From Paramylibacter ulvae (GTDB lineage Bacteria > Pseudomonadota > Alphaproteobacteria > Rhodobacterales > Rhodobacteraceae), in NCBI RefSeq assembly GCF_014652655.1, contig NZ_BMZF01000002.1:248001-312000 (forward strand): DNA of 64,000 nucleotides. Reading direction: 5' to 3'. A program made the position numbers and the translations under genes. Below are positions 8,163 through 17,555 of this stretch, piece by piece (positions within the stretch are counted from its first letter, which is position 1; the number at the start of each line of letters is the position of its first letter). Below the pieces are notes generated by a model. It saw only the letters and a program-made list of their open reading frames with translations. It was not told where the DNA came from and did no database searches.

Positions 8163-10850
8163 TTGTCTGATACATCAAAAATTTCTACGGAAATAAAACT
8201 GGGGTCTCGATTGCTGGAAGAAGCAATTTCGGACGTGAATATTAAACCCGATCTGCGTGATCTAGTTGGGCCCGCGGCGGACTCTTGGGACTTACAATTT
8301 AATGATTTAACGTCGTTAAAACTATTAACGTCTAAAACAGACAAACCTAAAATCTGCATCGCAACCGAAGACATCGTTGGCCCTGTGCGCAACGGTGGCA
8401 TCGGGACGACTTATTCATTTTTGGCGCGCACTCTAGCCGAGCAAGGTTTCGATGTTACCATTTTGTTTTTGCGCGGCGTTTATTGTGAAACGGGAACGAT
8501 TGACGAGTGGATACAATATTATGCCGATTTTGGTGTAAAGTTTGTACCGATCAAAGATTACTATACCGAAGAAAAATGCAAAGGTGCGTCCGATCGTTGG
8601 ACCGCACCAATGTTCAACATGTTTCGTTATTTACAAGATCACCATTTTGACATGGTGCATGTGTCAGAATGGCGTGGATCTGGATATTTGGCCATGTTGG
8701 CGAAATCACAAGGGCTGGCGTTCCAAGACACACATTTTGTGGTGAAATGTTCATCGCCTTGGCTGTGGAATCGTTTGTATGGTTCACACTCGCTGCGCAC
8801 GCTGGATGATCTGGACAAGATTTTTATTGAACAAAAATCGGTAGAGCTTGGCGATCATATAATTGGTGGCTCTGCACATTTGCTGCGCTGGATGGCAAGC
8901 CAAGGTTATGCATTGAAGCGCGATGCAACATTTGTGCAGCCAAATATTATTTCGATAGAGCATCTGAAAAAAATCATCGGTGATCGCAACGTATCACCTG
9001 GCACGCGTGTGCCAGTGGATGAAATCGTGTTCTTTGGTCGCCTCGAAGCGCGCAAAGGTTTGGCCGTATTTTGTGATGCGATCAGCAACTTGGTGCAACA
9101 AGGCGTAAAGTTACCGCCAAAAATTTCCTTTATGGGCAAACCAGGTGCACGCATTCAAAGCCGCCCGGATGTCGATGTCTTGGATTTCATCAAAGAGATT
9201 TCCCAAGACTGGCCGTGTGAAATTGAATTGCTGACAGATTTCCAACAAGAACCCGCGCTGCGCTATTTGCTTTCTGGTAATCGGTTGGCGGTGATGCCCA
9301 GCATTATCGAAAATTCGTCGCTTGCGGTTTACGAAGCAGCGATTTGCCAAATTCCGTTTGTCGCATCAAATTCTGGCGGCAGCCCAGAATTAGTGAAAGA
9401 AGAATATCACGACGATGTTTTATGCGATCCTCACCCCGTCCCGCTGGCACGCCAAATCGAGCGTTCGCTGGAAAATGGTGGTGTTGTGGCTGAATGCTCG
9501 TTTGATAATGATAAGAATATTGAAACATGGATTCAATACCATCATTCGCTTTCAAAATTTAAAACTAAACCGGTTGTGTTAAAAAAACCAACGCCCAAGG
9601 TTTCGGTTGTTGTCACGCATTGCGATGATATCGCCGGATTGAAAAACAGCCTGAAAGCGTTGGAAAAACAAGACTACAGCAATTTTGATGTTTATTTGGT
9701 AGATGACGGCAGTATTGTTCAAAAGGCCAAAGCGGATCTGAAAAAAATCACCAGCCGTTTTGCCGCGCTGAATTGGAAATATATTGAATCACCGGGTCTG
9801 GATTACGGTGTCTGCGCGAATGATGCGATTGCACGATCAGATGCGGAATTGATCTATCTTACCCGTTCAGGAAACGTGCTGTTTGATGGCGCACTGAGTA
9901 AATTGGTAAAGGTTGCCCAAACACGAAACCTCGGTGTTGTGACGGGTTTTTGTTATGATTTTAAATCCAAAGTTCCAACGCAGCCATCCAACGCAGAATT
10001 TATGCGCATGCCGATTTTGGGGAATCTTAATTACACATTCTTTGACGCGGATTCCGAACCGCTGGATATGATGGTACGCCGCACCGATTTTGACAAAGTT
10101 GGCGGATTTACGGGTGATTTCAGAATTCTGGGTGATGAAAAAGAGCTGTATCATTCCATCGCTTTGAACGGAGGTGTTTGTGAATCCATTCCACAACCTC
10201 TTTATTGGCGCCGCAAATTGAATGATAAACTTTTGGCGTTGAGATTGTATAATCGCCAAGCTGAAAATATCCGCCAAGTGCGCCCGTTTTATCGTTACGG
10301 GCCAACAGTGTTTCGCAATTTGTTATTGTTTTCCTATGGCATGTACGAAGAACATGCGCGGTTGACGGCTCAGGTGGACAAGCTTCGTAAAGATCGCGAT
10401 TCACAGCGTGATATGAAATTCGCGCGTGCGCAAGAGCGTGATGAATTGCGGATGCAATTTAACGCGATGAAATCACAAATGCTCGCCGCGAATAAGGGTG
10501 CAAAGATTCCAGTTGCGATACCAAAAACGCCGCTGGATCGATACGAAGATAACCCGATCTATGCGGAATATGATAAATCATTTTCGATAAACAAAAAGGG
10601 GTTTGTTGGCGGTGGAATTCCGGATATTTCCAAATACAGTGATTTGCCCGAAAACGAATTGGCCCAAAGATTGGATGTGAAATCACGAGAAGCGGAGGCG
10701 CTTCGATCGCAGCTTCACCGTGTCAAAGATCGACACGAAAGATTGCGCAATCAGGTTGAATGGGTGTTGCGAGGCGGTGGAATATTGCCCAAACGCGTTG
10801 CACAGGCTGCGAGACGTCTGGCCAAGAAAATAGTCAATAGCAAGGTTTAA
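8163..10850 (+). CDS. Bifunctional GT4-GT2 glycosyltransferase with coiled-coil tail
   Basis: An 895-residue protein from a TTG start; no ATG lies in frame before the first conserved motif. From about residue 62 comes a glycogen-synthase-like N-terminal fold (KICIATEDIVGP, NGGIGTTYSFLA), then a GT4 C-terminal half with FFGRLEARKG (~290) and PSIIENSSLAVYEA (~378). A GT2 domain starts at ~477 (PKVSVVVTHCDD) with VDDGS near 511 and GDEKELYHS further on. Residues ~725-780 and ~832-872 are coiled coils. Two fused transferases suggest successive addition of two sugars to a polysaccharide; the coiled coils suggest oligomers or a scaffold. It follows a small coiled-coil gene and precedes two sulfotransferases on the same strand. 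Confidence 0.88.
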   Translation: MSDTSKISTEIKLGSRLLEEAISDVNIKPDLRDLVGPAADSWDLQFNDLTSLKLLTSKTDKPKICIATEDIVGPVRNGGIGTTYSFLARTLAEQGFDVTILFLRGVYCETGTIDEWIQYYADFGVKFVPIKDYYTEEKCKGASDRWTAPMFNMFRYLQDHHFDMVHVSEWRGSGYLAMLAKSQGLAFQDTHFVVKCSSPWLWNRLYGSHSLRTLDDLDKIFIEQKSVELGDHIIGGSAHLLRWMASQGYALKRDATFVQPNIISIEHLKKIIGDRNVSPGTRVPVDEIVFFGRLEARKGLAVFCDAISNLVQQGVKLPPKISFMGKPGARIQSRPDVDVLDFIKEISQDWPCEIELLTDFQQEPALRYLLSGNRLAVMPSIIENSSLAVYEAAICQIPFVASNSGGSPELVKEEYHDDVLCDPHPVPLARQIERSLENGGVVAECSFDNDKNIETWIQYHHSLSKFKTKPVVLKKPTPKVSVVVTHCDDIAGLKNSLKALEKQDYSNFDVYLVDDGSIVQKAKADLKKITSRFAALNWKYIESPGLDYGVCANDAIARSDAELIYLTRSGNVLFDGALSKLVKVAQTRNLGVVTGFCYDFKSKVPTQPSNAEFMRMPILGNLNYTFFDADSEPLDMMVRRTDFDKVGGFTGDFRILGDEKELYHSIALNGGVCESIPQPLYWRRKLNDKLLALRLYNRQAENIRQVRPFYRYGPTVFRNLLLFSYGMYEEHARLTAQVDKLRKDRDSQRDMKFARAQERDELRMQFNAMKSQMLAANKGAKIPVAIPKTPLDRYEDNPIYAEYDKSFSINKKGFVGGGIPDISKYSDLPENELAQRLDVKSREAEALRSQLHRVKDRHERLRNQVEWVLRGGGILPKRVAQAARRLAKKIVNSKV

Positions 10851-10881
10851 CTCATACGTTAATGGGTTTGGTAGGGAAATT

Positions 10882-11724
10882 TTGAAAAAGCTTATTCTTA
10901 TATTGGCGACTCAGCGCTCCGGTTCGACATTGCTGTGTAGAGATATCGAAGGCTTGGGTGGTGTTGGCGTACCACGAGAGCACCTGTTGCCGATGGTTCG
11001 CGCCGATCGCGCAGCTTTTAATGCTGGGCGCGAAATGAAGGCAGATATCGAAACTGTTTTGGAAAGTTTGCGATCGGGATTGGGCACCGAAAATCAAACC
11101 GAGGTTGGGTCGGTGAAATTGATGGTTTCCTATGCGCCGCAGGTCTATCAAAATATCAGTGGGAAATTGATCGAAGATCGCGCAGAAGCGATGCAAGAAA
11201 TTATCAATTGGGCGCGTACACAATTTGAACAAGTTGCATTGGTTTCGATTGTGCGTAAATCAATAATGGATCAGGCAATTTCACGGTCCATGGCGCGCGT
11301 AACCGATGTGTTTCACCATCGTTCACCCAAGGGTAAAAAAGAAACAGACCCATATGCAAAAGCCAAGATTGACCGGACGCTGTTGAACCAGAACATTCTT
11401 GATAATTTGACGCTTGTGCGGGAATTGCAATCTGACTTGTTATCGGTGATCAAGAACAACAAGTCGGACATCTTGAACATCAATTATGATACGCTGTCTC
11501 GCAATGCAGATTACTGTCAAAAAAAGCTGTATGACCATCTGGTTAGTAATAACATCACACCCGAAAACAAACGAGCAAAAAGATATTTACGAAAACTAAT
11601 CGATACCGATCGATCGGAAAAAATCAAATCAGATTTTTTCGAATATCTTTTGGGAGAGATGCTGAATAAAGAAGACTATGCCGTGTTACGCGATGTTTTG
11701 GATAATCCAAAATACGCTGACTGA
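10882..11724 (+). CDS. Stf0-like PAPS-dependent sulfotransferase
   Basis: A 280-residue sulfotransferase reading MKKLILILATQRSGSTLL from a TTG start with TAGGGA about 6 bases upstream. ATQRSGSTLLCRDI is the PAPS loop; LVSIVRKSIMDQAISRSMAR is the 3'-phosphate region. It is a paralogue of the genes at 1817 and 11751. It starts 31 bases after the GT4/GT2 enzyme and ends 26 bases before its tandem copy, so the set reads as one operon that ends at the terminator at 12577. The product is probably sulfation of the glycan built by the upstream transferase. Confidence 0.86.
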   Translation: MKKLILILATQRSGSTLLCRDIEGLGGVGVPREHLLPMVRADRAAFNAGREMKADIETVLESLRSGLGTENQTEVGSVKLMVSYAPQVYQNISGKLIEDRAEAMQEIINWARTQFEQVALVSIVRKSIMDQAISRSMARVTDVFHHRSPKGKKETDPYAKAKIDRTLLNQNILDNLTLVRELQSDLLSVIKNNKSDILNINYDTLSRNADYCQKKLYDHLVSNNITPENKRAKRYLRKLIDTDRSEKIKSDFFEYLLGEMLNKEDYAVLRDVLDNPKYAD

Positions 11725-11750
11725 AACACGTTTTTGAAAAAGGTTTCGAA

Positions 11751-12572
11751 ATGAACAAATTGACTTTGGTTATGGCAACGCAACGCTCTGGTTCGACATT
11801 GCTTTGCAAAGATATGATCGGATTGGGCGGATTGGGATTGCCTAAAGAGCATTTTAAACGTTTGTTCGGGGAACACAAAAAGGCCGAAGCGAAGGGCAGC
11901 CCGCTACCGCGAAGTGAAAAAGACATCATAGATTTTTTGCAAGAAAACGGATGTGCAGACGACAACCCCGATGTAGCAGGTGTGAAATTGATGGTTGGTC
12001 AATCACCCATGCTGTGTAATTTTCTAGGGCTGCCAGCCAACAAAGACAAAAGCAAGACAATGCAGTCTGTTATCGACTGGGCCTATGAAAAATTTGACGC
12101 GGTTAATCTGGTTGTCATCATCCGTGAATCCGTTTTGGATCAATGTATTTCACGCGCTGTGGCGCGGAGCACATCGGTGTATCACCACCGAGACACAAAG
12201 CGGATGAAAGACGTTGATCCGTATGAAGGCAAAGAACTGGATCTAGACGCGCTTAACCAAATGATTATTGATCTAGTTCCACGCGTGGCAAAGGACAATG
12301 AAGTGCTTCATCAGATTGCGGCAAATAATGCAGGACGGGCGCTGCTAGTTGATTATGACTATCTTGCTCAAAATTCAGATGAGGCACAGAAAAAACTGTT
12401 TGATCATGCGGTTGCCAACGGGTTCACACCAGAAAAAAATCAGTTTGACCGCATCTTGCGCAAGCTGATTGATAAATCAAAATCACAGGAGATTAGAGCG
12501 TCGTTTGAAAAGTTCGCAAGTGAAGGCGATCACAATCGAAAAGTGAAAAAGTTGTTAGAGACGATAAAGTAA
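11751..12572 (+). CDS. Stf0-like PAPS-dependent sulfotransferase, tandem copy
   Basis: A 273-residue paralogue of the preceding gene, beginning MNKLTLVMATQRSGSTLLCKD with the PAPS loop at residues 9-18. VIIRESVLDQCISRAVARS is the 3'-phosphate region and DPYEGKELDLDALNQ matches the DPYA region of its sisters. The C-terminus is lysine-rich. The tandem arrangement indicates gene duplication; sequence differences over most of the length suggest it is old enough for the two to have different acceptors. It is the last gene before a strong terminator shared with the convergent sqdB-like gene. Confidence 0.86.
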   Translation: MNKLTLVMATQRSGSTLLCKDMIGLGGLGLPKEHFKRLFGEHKKAEAKGSPLPRSEKDIIDFLQENGCADDNPDVAGVKLMVGQSPMLCNFLGLPANKDKSKTMQSVIDWAYEKFDAVNLVVIIRESVLDQCISRAVARSTSVYHHRDTKRMKDVDPYEGKELDLDALNQMIIDLVPRVAKDNEVLHQIAANNAGRALLVDYDYLAQNSDEAQKKLFDHAVANGFTPEKNQFDRILRKLIDKSKSQEIRASFEKFASEGDHNRKVKKLLETIK

Positions 12573-12598
12573 AAAAGGGGCCAGTTGGCCCCTTTTTT
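12571..12598. terminator. Bidirectional intrinsic terminator
   Basis: GGGGCC at 12577-12582 and GGCCCC at 12587-12592 form a six-pair GC stem with an AGTT loop, preceded by six A and followed by six T. It therefore works on both strands, ending the sulfotransferase operon (stop at 12572) and the convergent sqdB-like gene (stop at 12617). Confidence 0.9.
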
Positions 12599-12616
12599 GT
12601 AAACAACTTCTAACAC

Positions 12617-13762
12617 TTACCACTTGGGCGAACTAAGAACATTTGCTTTGTCAAAGTTGTGCTTGGTTTCATTGCCGATGAATTTCACATCTTCGATCAA
12701 GTCTGTATTCAACAAAACAGGTTCGAAACCCAGTGACCGCAAACCGTCATTCGCAACTTCCAATTCGTTTTCCGCCAGCTCTTTGCGTGGGTTATCAACG
12801 AATTGAACTTTTGCCCCCGTTTGGTCTGCCAAAATTTGTGCCAAACCTTTGACGCTTTGCACTTCGGATACTTGGTTGAAAATACGAACGCGTTCGCCGT
12901 CTGCTGGTGGATTTTCCACAGCCAGTTGCAAGCAACGCGCAGAATCTGCGATGTGGATAAATGCACGTTCTTGGCCGCCGATGCCATATACAGTCAACGG
13001 CACGTCATTTGCCGCTTGGCTGATGAAGCGGTTCAACACGGTGCCATAAACGCCGTCGTAATCGAAACGGTTCACCAATACTGGGTCCAATTTGGTTTCA
13101 GCGGTTTCAACGCCCCAAACGATACCTTGGTGTAGGTCTGTAACTTTCAGACCCCAGTTTTTGTGGTAGAATTGGAAAATCAACTGATCCAAGCATTTGG
13201 TCATGTGATAAACACTACCAGGGTTTGCTGGATACAGGATTTGTGTGTCCTGCGCTGTGGATTTAATTTCGATGTCCAAGTAACCCTCAGGGATTTTACC
13301 AAATTCTTTGGAATATCCGTAAACGCCCATTGTGCCCAAATGGATCAGGTGGATTGATGGATCAACTTCGACGATTGCAGAACAAACGTTGTGTGTACCA
13401 ACGATGTTGTTGTCCACGGTGTAACGACGCTCTGTATCACCGATCATTGAATATGGTGCAGCGCGTTGTTCAGCGAATTGAATGATTGAATCTGGCTTCA
13501 CCTCGGCAATCAGGTTACGCAAGCCTGCGAAATCTTTTGCGATGTCGATGTTGTGAAAATCAATCTTGCCAACCTTTTCGTTGGCTACTTTGATACGATC
13601 ACGGATTGATGCGATATTGGTTAAGCTGCCAGAAGACAGCTCCAGATCAATTGCACGGCGCGACAGGTTGTCAACGATCGTTACGTCATGGCCTTCTTTC
13701 GCCAATTTTAAGCTGGTTGGCCAACCGCAAAAACCATCGCCACCAAGTACTATTACCTTCAT
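12617..13762 (-). CDS. sqdB: UDP-sulfoquinovose synthase-like enzyme (SqdB/SQD1 family)
   Basis: A 381-residue extended short-chain dehydrogenase starting at ATG after GGGGA. GGDGFCGWPTSLKLA is the NAD motif; the tryptophan after GFCG is typical of SQD1/SqdB. Further SQD1-like segments are AEQRAAPYSMI, LGTMGVYG, VYHMTKCLDQ (Tyr-His..Lys near 184-188), LHQGIVWGVETAET and LNRFISQAA. The SQD1 family uses UDP-glucose and sulfite to make UDP-sulfoquinovose, the head group of sulfolipid. No sqdC or sqdD glycosyltransferase gene adjoins it, and its neighbours are sulfotransferases and glycan genes, so the product may go into a polysaccharide rather than a lipid. A related enzyme with another substrate cannot be excluded. 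Confidence 0.75.
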   Translation of the reverse strand: MKVIVLGGDGFCGWPTSLKLAKEGHDVTIVDNLSRRAIDLELSSGSLTNIASIRDRIKVANEKVGKIDFHNIDIAKDFAGLRNLIAEVKPDSIIQFAEQRAAPYSMIGDTERRYTVDNNIVGTHNVCSAIVEVDPSIHLIHLGTMGVYGYSKEFGKIPEGYLDIEIKSTAQDTQILYPANPGSVYHMTKCLDQLIFQFYHKNWGLKVTDLHQGIVWGVETAETKLDPVLVNRFDYDGVYGTVLNRFISQAANDVPLTVYGIGGQERAFIHIADSARCLQLAVENPPADGERVRIFNQVSEVQSVKGLAQILADQTGAKVQFVDNPRKELAENELEVANDGLRSLGFEPVLLNTDLIEDVKFIGNETKHNFDKANVLSSPKW

Positions 13763-13994
13763 ATTTGTCCCCTAGAATCCACAGGCTGTTTTATGTCTGG
13801 CTACAAGTAGTCAAACCAAGCCAAATATACAAGTCTAGCTCAAATATCTTTGGGTTTTCATCGGATATTTGCTTATTATAATTGGCCAAAACGACTGTGT
13901 GCGGCGATAATCGCGCGGGCACTTGATGTGTTATGTTGCGCCGCACAAGGTTGTTAATTTTGTACAAAGGAAGTATGAATAACAAAACGACATT

Positions 13995-14010
13995 AGTTTA
14001 ATGTTAAACT
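13995..14010. promoter_or_regulatory. 16-bp palindrome before maeB
   Basis: AGTTTAA and TTAAACT form a perfect 7-base inverted repeat separated by TG, about 20 bases before the preferred maeB start. It could be a regulator site or a weak leader hairpin. The rest of the 269-base gap (13763-14031) carries no other feature I can support. Confidence 0.35.
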
Positions 14011-14031
14011 ATCATTGAGATGGAAAAGCAA

Positions 14032-16293
14032 ATGAGCGGAAAATCACGTGTAACCGACGAAGAAGCGTTGCAATATCACCTTGAGCCGACACCTGGTAAG
14101 ATCGAAGTGATTGCATCAACCCCAATGAGCACGCAGCGCGATCTTTCGCTTGCCTATTCACCTGGTGTTGCCGTTCCTGTTGAGGCAATTGGTAGGAATC
14201 CAGAGCTTGCATATGATTACACATCCAAAGGCAACATGGTTGCGGTGATTTCAAATGGCACGGCGATTTTGGGTCTTGGGAATTTGGGTGCGCTGGCATC
14301 CAAACCCGTGATGGAGGGTAAGGCCGTTTTGTTCAAACGTTTTGCCGACGTGAATTCAATTGATATTGAGCTCGACACCGAGGACGCGGATGAATTCATT
14401 AACGCAGTAAAACTCATGGGGCCAAGTTTTGGTGGCATTAATCTAGAAGACATCAAAGCGCCTGAATGTTTCATCATTGAACAACAGCTAAAAGAGCTGA
14501 TGGATATTCCAGTTTTCCACGATGACCAGCACGGCACGGCGGTGATTTGCGCAGCGGGTCTGTTAAACGCTTTGCACATCAGCGGTAAAAAGATCGAAGA
14601 TGTTAAAGTTGTTTTGAATGGTGCTGGCGCGGCTGGCATCGCTTGTTTGGAATTGATTAAACGCATGGGTGCAAAGAATGAAAATTGCATTATTTGCGAC
14701 ACCAAAGGTGTGATTTACCAAGGCCGTACCGAGGGTATGAACCAATGGAAATCTGCACATGCAATCAAAACTGAATTGCGCACACTTGATGATGCGATGA
14801 AGGGTGCGGATGTGTTTCTTGGTGTGTCTGCCAAGGGCGCGGTTACACAAGACATGGTAAAATCCATGGCAGATAGCCCTGTTATTTTTGCCATGGCAAA
14901 TCCAGATCCTGAAATCACGCCAGAGGATGCGCATGCAGTGCGCCCTGATGCGATTGTTGCAACGGGGCGGTCTGACTATCCAAACCAGGTGAACAATGTT
15001 TTGTGTTTCCCATATCTGTTCCGCGGCGCGTTGGATGTGCATGCGCGTTCAATTAATGATGAAATGAAAATTGCCTGTGCCGAAGCATTGGCCGCACTTG
15101 CGCGCGAAGACGTGCCAGACGAAGTCGGTCTTGCCTACGGTAAAAAACTACAGTTTGGGCCAGAATACATTATCCCAACACCGTTTGATCCGCGCCTGAT
15201 TCACATCATCCCGCCAGCGGTTGCAAAGGCCGGTATGGAAACAGGTGTGGCGCGGCGTCCGATCATCGATATGGAACGCTATACACTGGATTTGAAATCG
15301 CGTTTGGACCCATCCGCACAATTCTTGCAGGCGATGTTCCAACGTGCTCGCAATAACCAAGCGACGATGGTTTTCGCCGAAGGTGACGATCCACGCGTGT
15401 TGCGCGCCGCCGTTGCATATGTGCGATCTGGCTTGGGCCGTGCGATCGTGATTGGGCGCGAGGCCGACGTGAAAGAAAAACTTGAACAGGCAGGCATGGG
15501 CGAAGCATTCGAAGATATCGAAGTATTGAACGCGGCCACCACCGACCATCTGCGCCCATATAAGGATTTCTTGTATAATCGTTTGCAGCGCGATGGGTAC
15601 GATTTGTCAGACATCCACAAACTGGCATCACGCGATCGCCATGTGTTTGCTGCGTTGGTTGTGGCGCATGGTCATGCAGATGGCATGGTCACGGGCGCCA
15701 CGCGTAAATCGGCATTGTGCTTGAACCAAATCAATCACGTATTTGACGCCCAACCAGGGGACGGTGCGATTGGTGTGAATGCGATGTTACACAAGGGGCG
15801 TATGGTTTTGATCGCCGACAGTTTGGTTCATGAATGGCCAGAGGCCGAAGATTTGGCCGATATTGCAGAACGTGCATCCGAAGTGGCACGTAAAATGGGG
15901 TTGGATCCGCGTGTTGCGTTTGTTAGCTTTTCCAACTTTGGCTATCCAAAATCGGAACGCGCTGAAAAAATGTCGATGGCACCTGATGTGTTGGATAAAC
16001 GCGGCGTGAATTTTGAATACGAGGGTGAAATGACAGTGGATGTGGCGCTTAACGATGCGTTGCGAAAACAATATTATCCGTTTGCACGCCTGTCGGCGCC
16101 TGCGAATATTTTGGTGATGCCTGCACGCCATTCCGCGTCAATTTCAACAAAGCTGATGCAAGAAATGGGTGGGGCGACAATGATCGGGCCGATCCTGACA
16201 GGTATTGATAAACCCGTTCAGCTTTGTTCGGTCAATGCGACAGTGAACGACATTTTGAATATGGCCGTGATGGCGGCATGTGACGTTGGATAA
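14032..16293 (+). CDS. maeB: NADP-dependent malic enzyme with C-terminal phosphotransacetylase-like domain
   Basis: A 753-residue two-domain protein. I prefer the ATG at 14032 (MSGKSRVTDEEALQYHLEP), preceded by GGAAAAG, over the ATG 12 bases earlier, which has no ribosome site. Residues 1 to ~430 are the malic enzyme: AYSPGVAVPVEA, KGNMVAVISNGTAILGLGN, PVFHDDQHGTAV (metal site) and VLNGAGAAGIACL (dinucleotide fold). The C-terminal ~320 residues resemble phosphate acetyltransferase (DGMVTGATRKSA, IGPILTGIDKPVQ) and in MaeB-type enzymes are thought to be regulatory. It converts malate to pyruvate and CO2 with NADPH, linking the TCA cycle to biosynthesis. Confidence 0.95.
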   Translation: MSGKSRVTDEEALQYHLEPTPGKIEVIASTPMSTQRDLSLAYSPGVAVPVEAIGRNPELAYDYTSKGNMVAVISNGTAILGLGNLGALASKPVMEGKAVLFKRFADVNSIDIELDTEDADEFINAVKLMGPSFGGINLEDIKAPECFIIEQQLKELMDIPVFHDDQHGTAVICAAGLLNALHISGKKIEDVKVVLNGAGAAGIACLELIKRMGAKNENCIICDTKGVIYQGRTEGMNQWKSAHAIKTELRTLDDAMKGADVFLGVSAKGAVTQDMVKSMADSPVIFAMANPDPEITPEDAHAVRPDAIVATGRSDYPNQVNNVLCFPYLFRGALDVHARSINDEMKIACAEALAALAREDVPDEVGLAYGKKLQFGPEYIIPTPFDPRLIHIIPPAVAKAGMETGVARRPIIDMERYTLDLKSRLDPSAQFLQAMFQRARNNQATMVFAEGDDPRVLRAAVAYVRSGLGRAIVIGREADVKEKLEQAGMGEAFEDIEVLNAATTDHLRPYKDFLYNRLQRDGYDLSDIHKLASRDRHVFAALVVAHGHADGMVTGATRKSALCLNQINHVFDAQPGDGAIGVNAMLHKGRMVLIADSLVHEWPEAEDLADIAERASEVARKMGLDPRVAFVSFSNFGYPKSERAEKMSMAPDVLDKRGVNFEYEGEMTVDVALNDALRKQYYPFARLSAPANILVMPARHSASISTKLMQEMGGATMIGPILTGIDKPVQLCSVNATVNDILNMAVMAACDVG

Positions 16294-16325
16294 AAAAAGA
16301 AGGGCCCCAAAGGCCCTTCGAATTT
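16292..16325. terminator. Intrinsic terminator between maeB and dnaJ
   Basis: GAAGGGCC (16299-16306) pairs with GGCCCTTC (16312-16319) around a CCAAA loop. On the minus strand it is followed by seven T, a strong stop for dnaJ; on the plus strand it is followed by GAATTTTTG, a weaker stop for maeB. Confidence 0.85.
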
Positions 16326-16344
16326 TTGAATTGGTGGTGAAGGT

Positions 16345-17484
16345 TTAACCCTTCATCCCATCCCAAAATGATTTTACCTTGCCAAAGAAATTCGAACTTT
16401 CTGGATTGTTATCCACGGAGAGTTCATCGAATTCTTTGAGCAGCTCTTTTTGTTTTGCTGTCAGATTCACAGGTGTTTCCACCGCGATTTCCAGATACAA
16501 ATCACCGCTTCCATGTCCGCGCAATGCTGGCATACCTTTGCCTTTCAGGCGCATTTGTTTGCCTGATTGGGCCCCTGCTGGAACCTTGACGCGGGATTTC
16601 CCACCGTCAATGTTTGGCACTTCTATTTCGCCACCAAGTGCAGCGGTGCGCATGCTAACCGGGACACGACAGAACAGATTTGAACCTTCGCGTTCGAACA
16701 ATTCATGATCGGCCACATTGATGAAAATATAAAGATCACCTGATGGCCCACCGCGTGTGCCAGCTTCGCCCTCGTTTGCCAGACGGATACGGGTGCCGGT
16801 TTCCACACCTGCGGGAATGTTCACGCTTAACGAACGTTCACGCTGTGTTTGGCCAGTACCTGAACAGGCTTTACAAGGGTTGGTTACAATTTCGCCGCGC
16901 CCAGAACAGGTTGGACAGGTGCGTTCAACGGTAAAGAAACCTTGTTGTGCGCGTACCTTACCCATGCCCGAACATGTGGGGCATCCAGATGGTTCTGAAC
17001 CATTGGCCGCACCCGTTCCTGAACATGTGTCACAGGATGCAGATGCATTAACCGAAATGGTTTGCTGTTTGCCTGTGAACGCCTCTTCCAAGGTGACATT
17101 CAGGTTATAGCGTAAATCGGAACCGCGCGTTGCACGATGGCCGCCACCGCCACGGTTGCCGCCCATGAAATCGCCGAACAGATCGTCGAAAACATCGGAA
17201 AAAGCCGATCCAAAATCGCCCTGTCCGCGGAAACCGCCGCCACCACCACCCATGCCACCCTCGAACGCGGCATGACCATAGTTGTCATATGCTGCTTTTT
17301 TCTCGGGGTCTTTGAGAACGTCGTAAGCCTCATTGGCCTCTTTGAACTGTGCTTCTGCTTTTGGGTTGTCTTGGTTGCGATCTGGGTGCAGCTCCATCGC
17401 TTTTTTGCGATAGGCTTTTTTCAGTTCTGATTCTGATGCGCCTTTGGCAACGCCCAAAATTTCGTAATAGTCACGTTTTGACAT
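16345..17484 (-). CDS. dnaJ: Chaperone DnaJ (Hsp40)
   Basis: A 379-residue co-chaperone. The start is [15 protein letters not shown], 6 bases after a consensus GGAGG; the open frame begins 10 codons earlier without a ribosome site. The J domain (1-70) holds HPDRN, the DnaK-stimulating motif; a Gly/Phe-rich region follows ([13 protein letters not shown]); then the zinc domain with four repeats [24 protein letters not shown] and CKACSGTG; then the two beta-barrel substrate domains. It lies 71 bases downstream of dnaK on the same strand, so it is probably transcribed from the sigma-32 promoter upstream of dnaK. Confidence 0.98.
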   Translation of the reverse strand: MSKRDYYEILGVAKGASESELKKAYRKKAMELHPDRNQDNPKAEAQFKEANEAYDVLKDPEKKAAYDNYGHAAFEGGMGGGGGGFRGQGDFGSAFSDVFDDLFGDFMGGNRGGGGHRATRGSDLRYNLNVTLEEAFTGKQQTISVNASASCDTCSGTGAANGSEPSGCPTCSGMGKVRAQQGFFTVERTCPTCSGRGEIVTNPCKACSGTGQTQRERSLSVNIPAGVETGTRIRLANEGEAGTRGGPSGDLYIFINVADHELFEREGSNLFCRVPVSMRTAALGGEIEVPNIDGGKSRVKVPAGAQSGKQMRLKGKGMPALRGHGSGDLYLEIAVETPVNLTAKQKELLKEFDELSVDNNPESSNFFGKVKSFWDGMKG

Positions 17485-17555
17485 ATCGCCTCCACTATGG
17501 TGTTGGCCGGCCAAATAAATTGGCCAACCAACATGTGGTTACGTTCACTGTGATC

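Noticed and set aside
7810-8178. Minus-strand 122-codon frame opposite the small coiled-coil gene
   Set aside because: It is rich in Cys, Ser and Phe as expected of a shadow of the helical, charged plus-strand gene.
13791-13985. Minus-strand 64-codon frame upstream of sqdB
   Set aside because: It has no ribosome site or motif and lies in the shared promoter region of sqdB and maeB.
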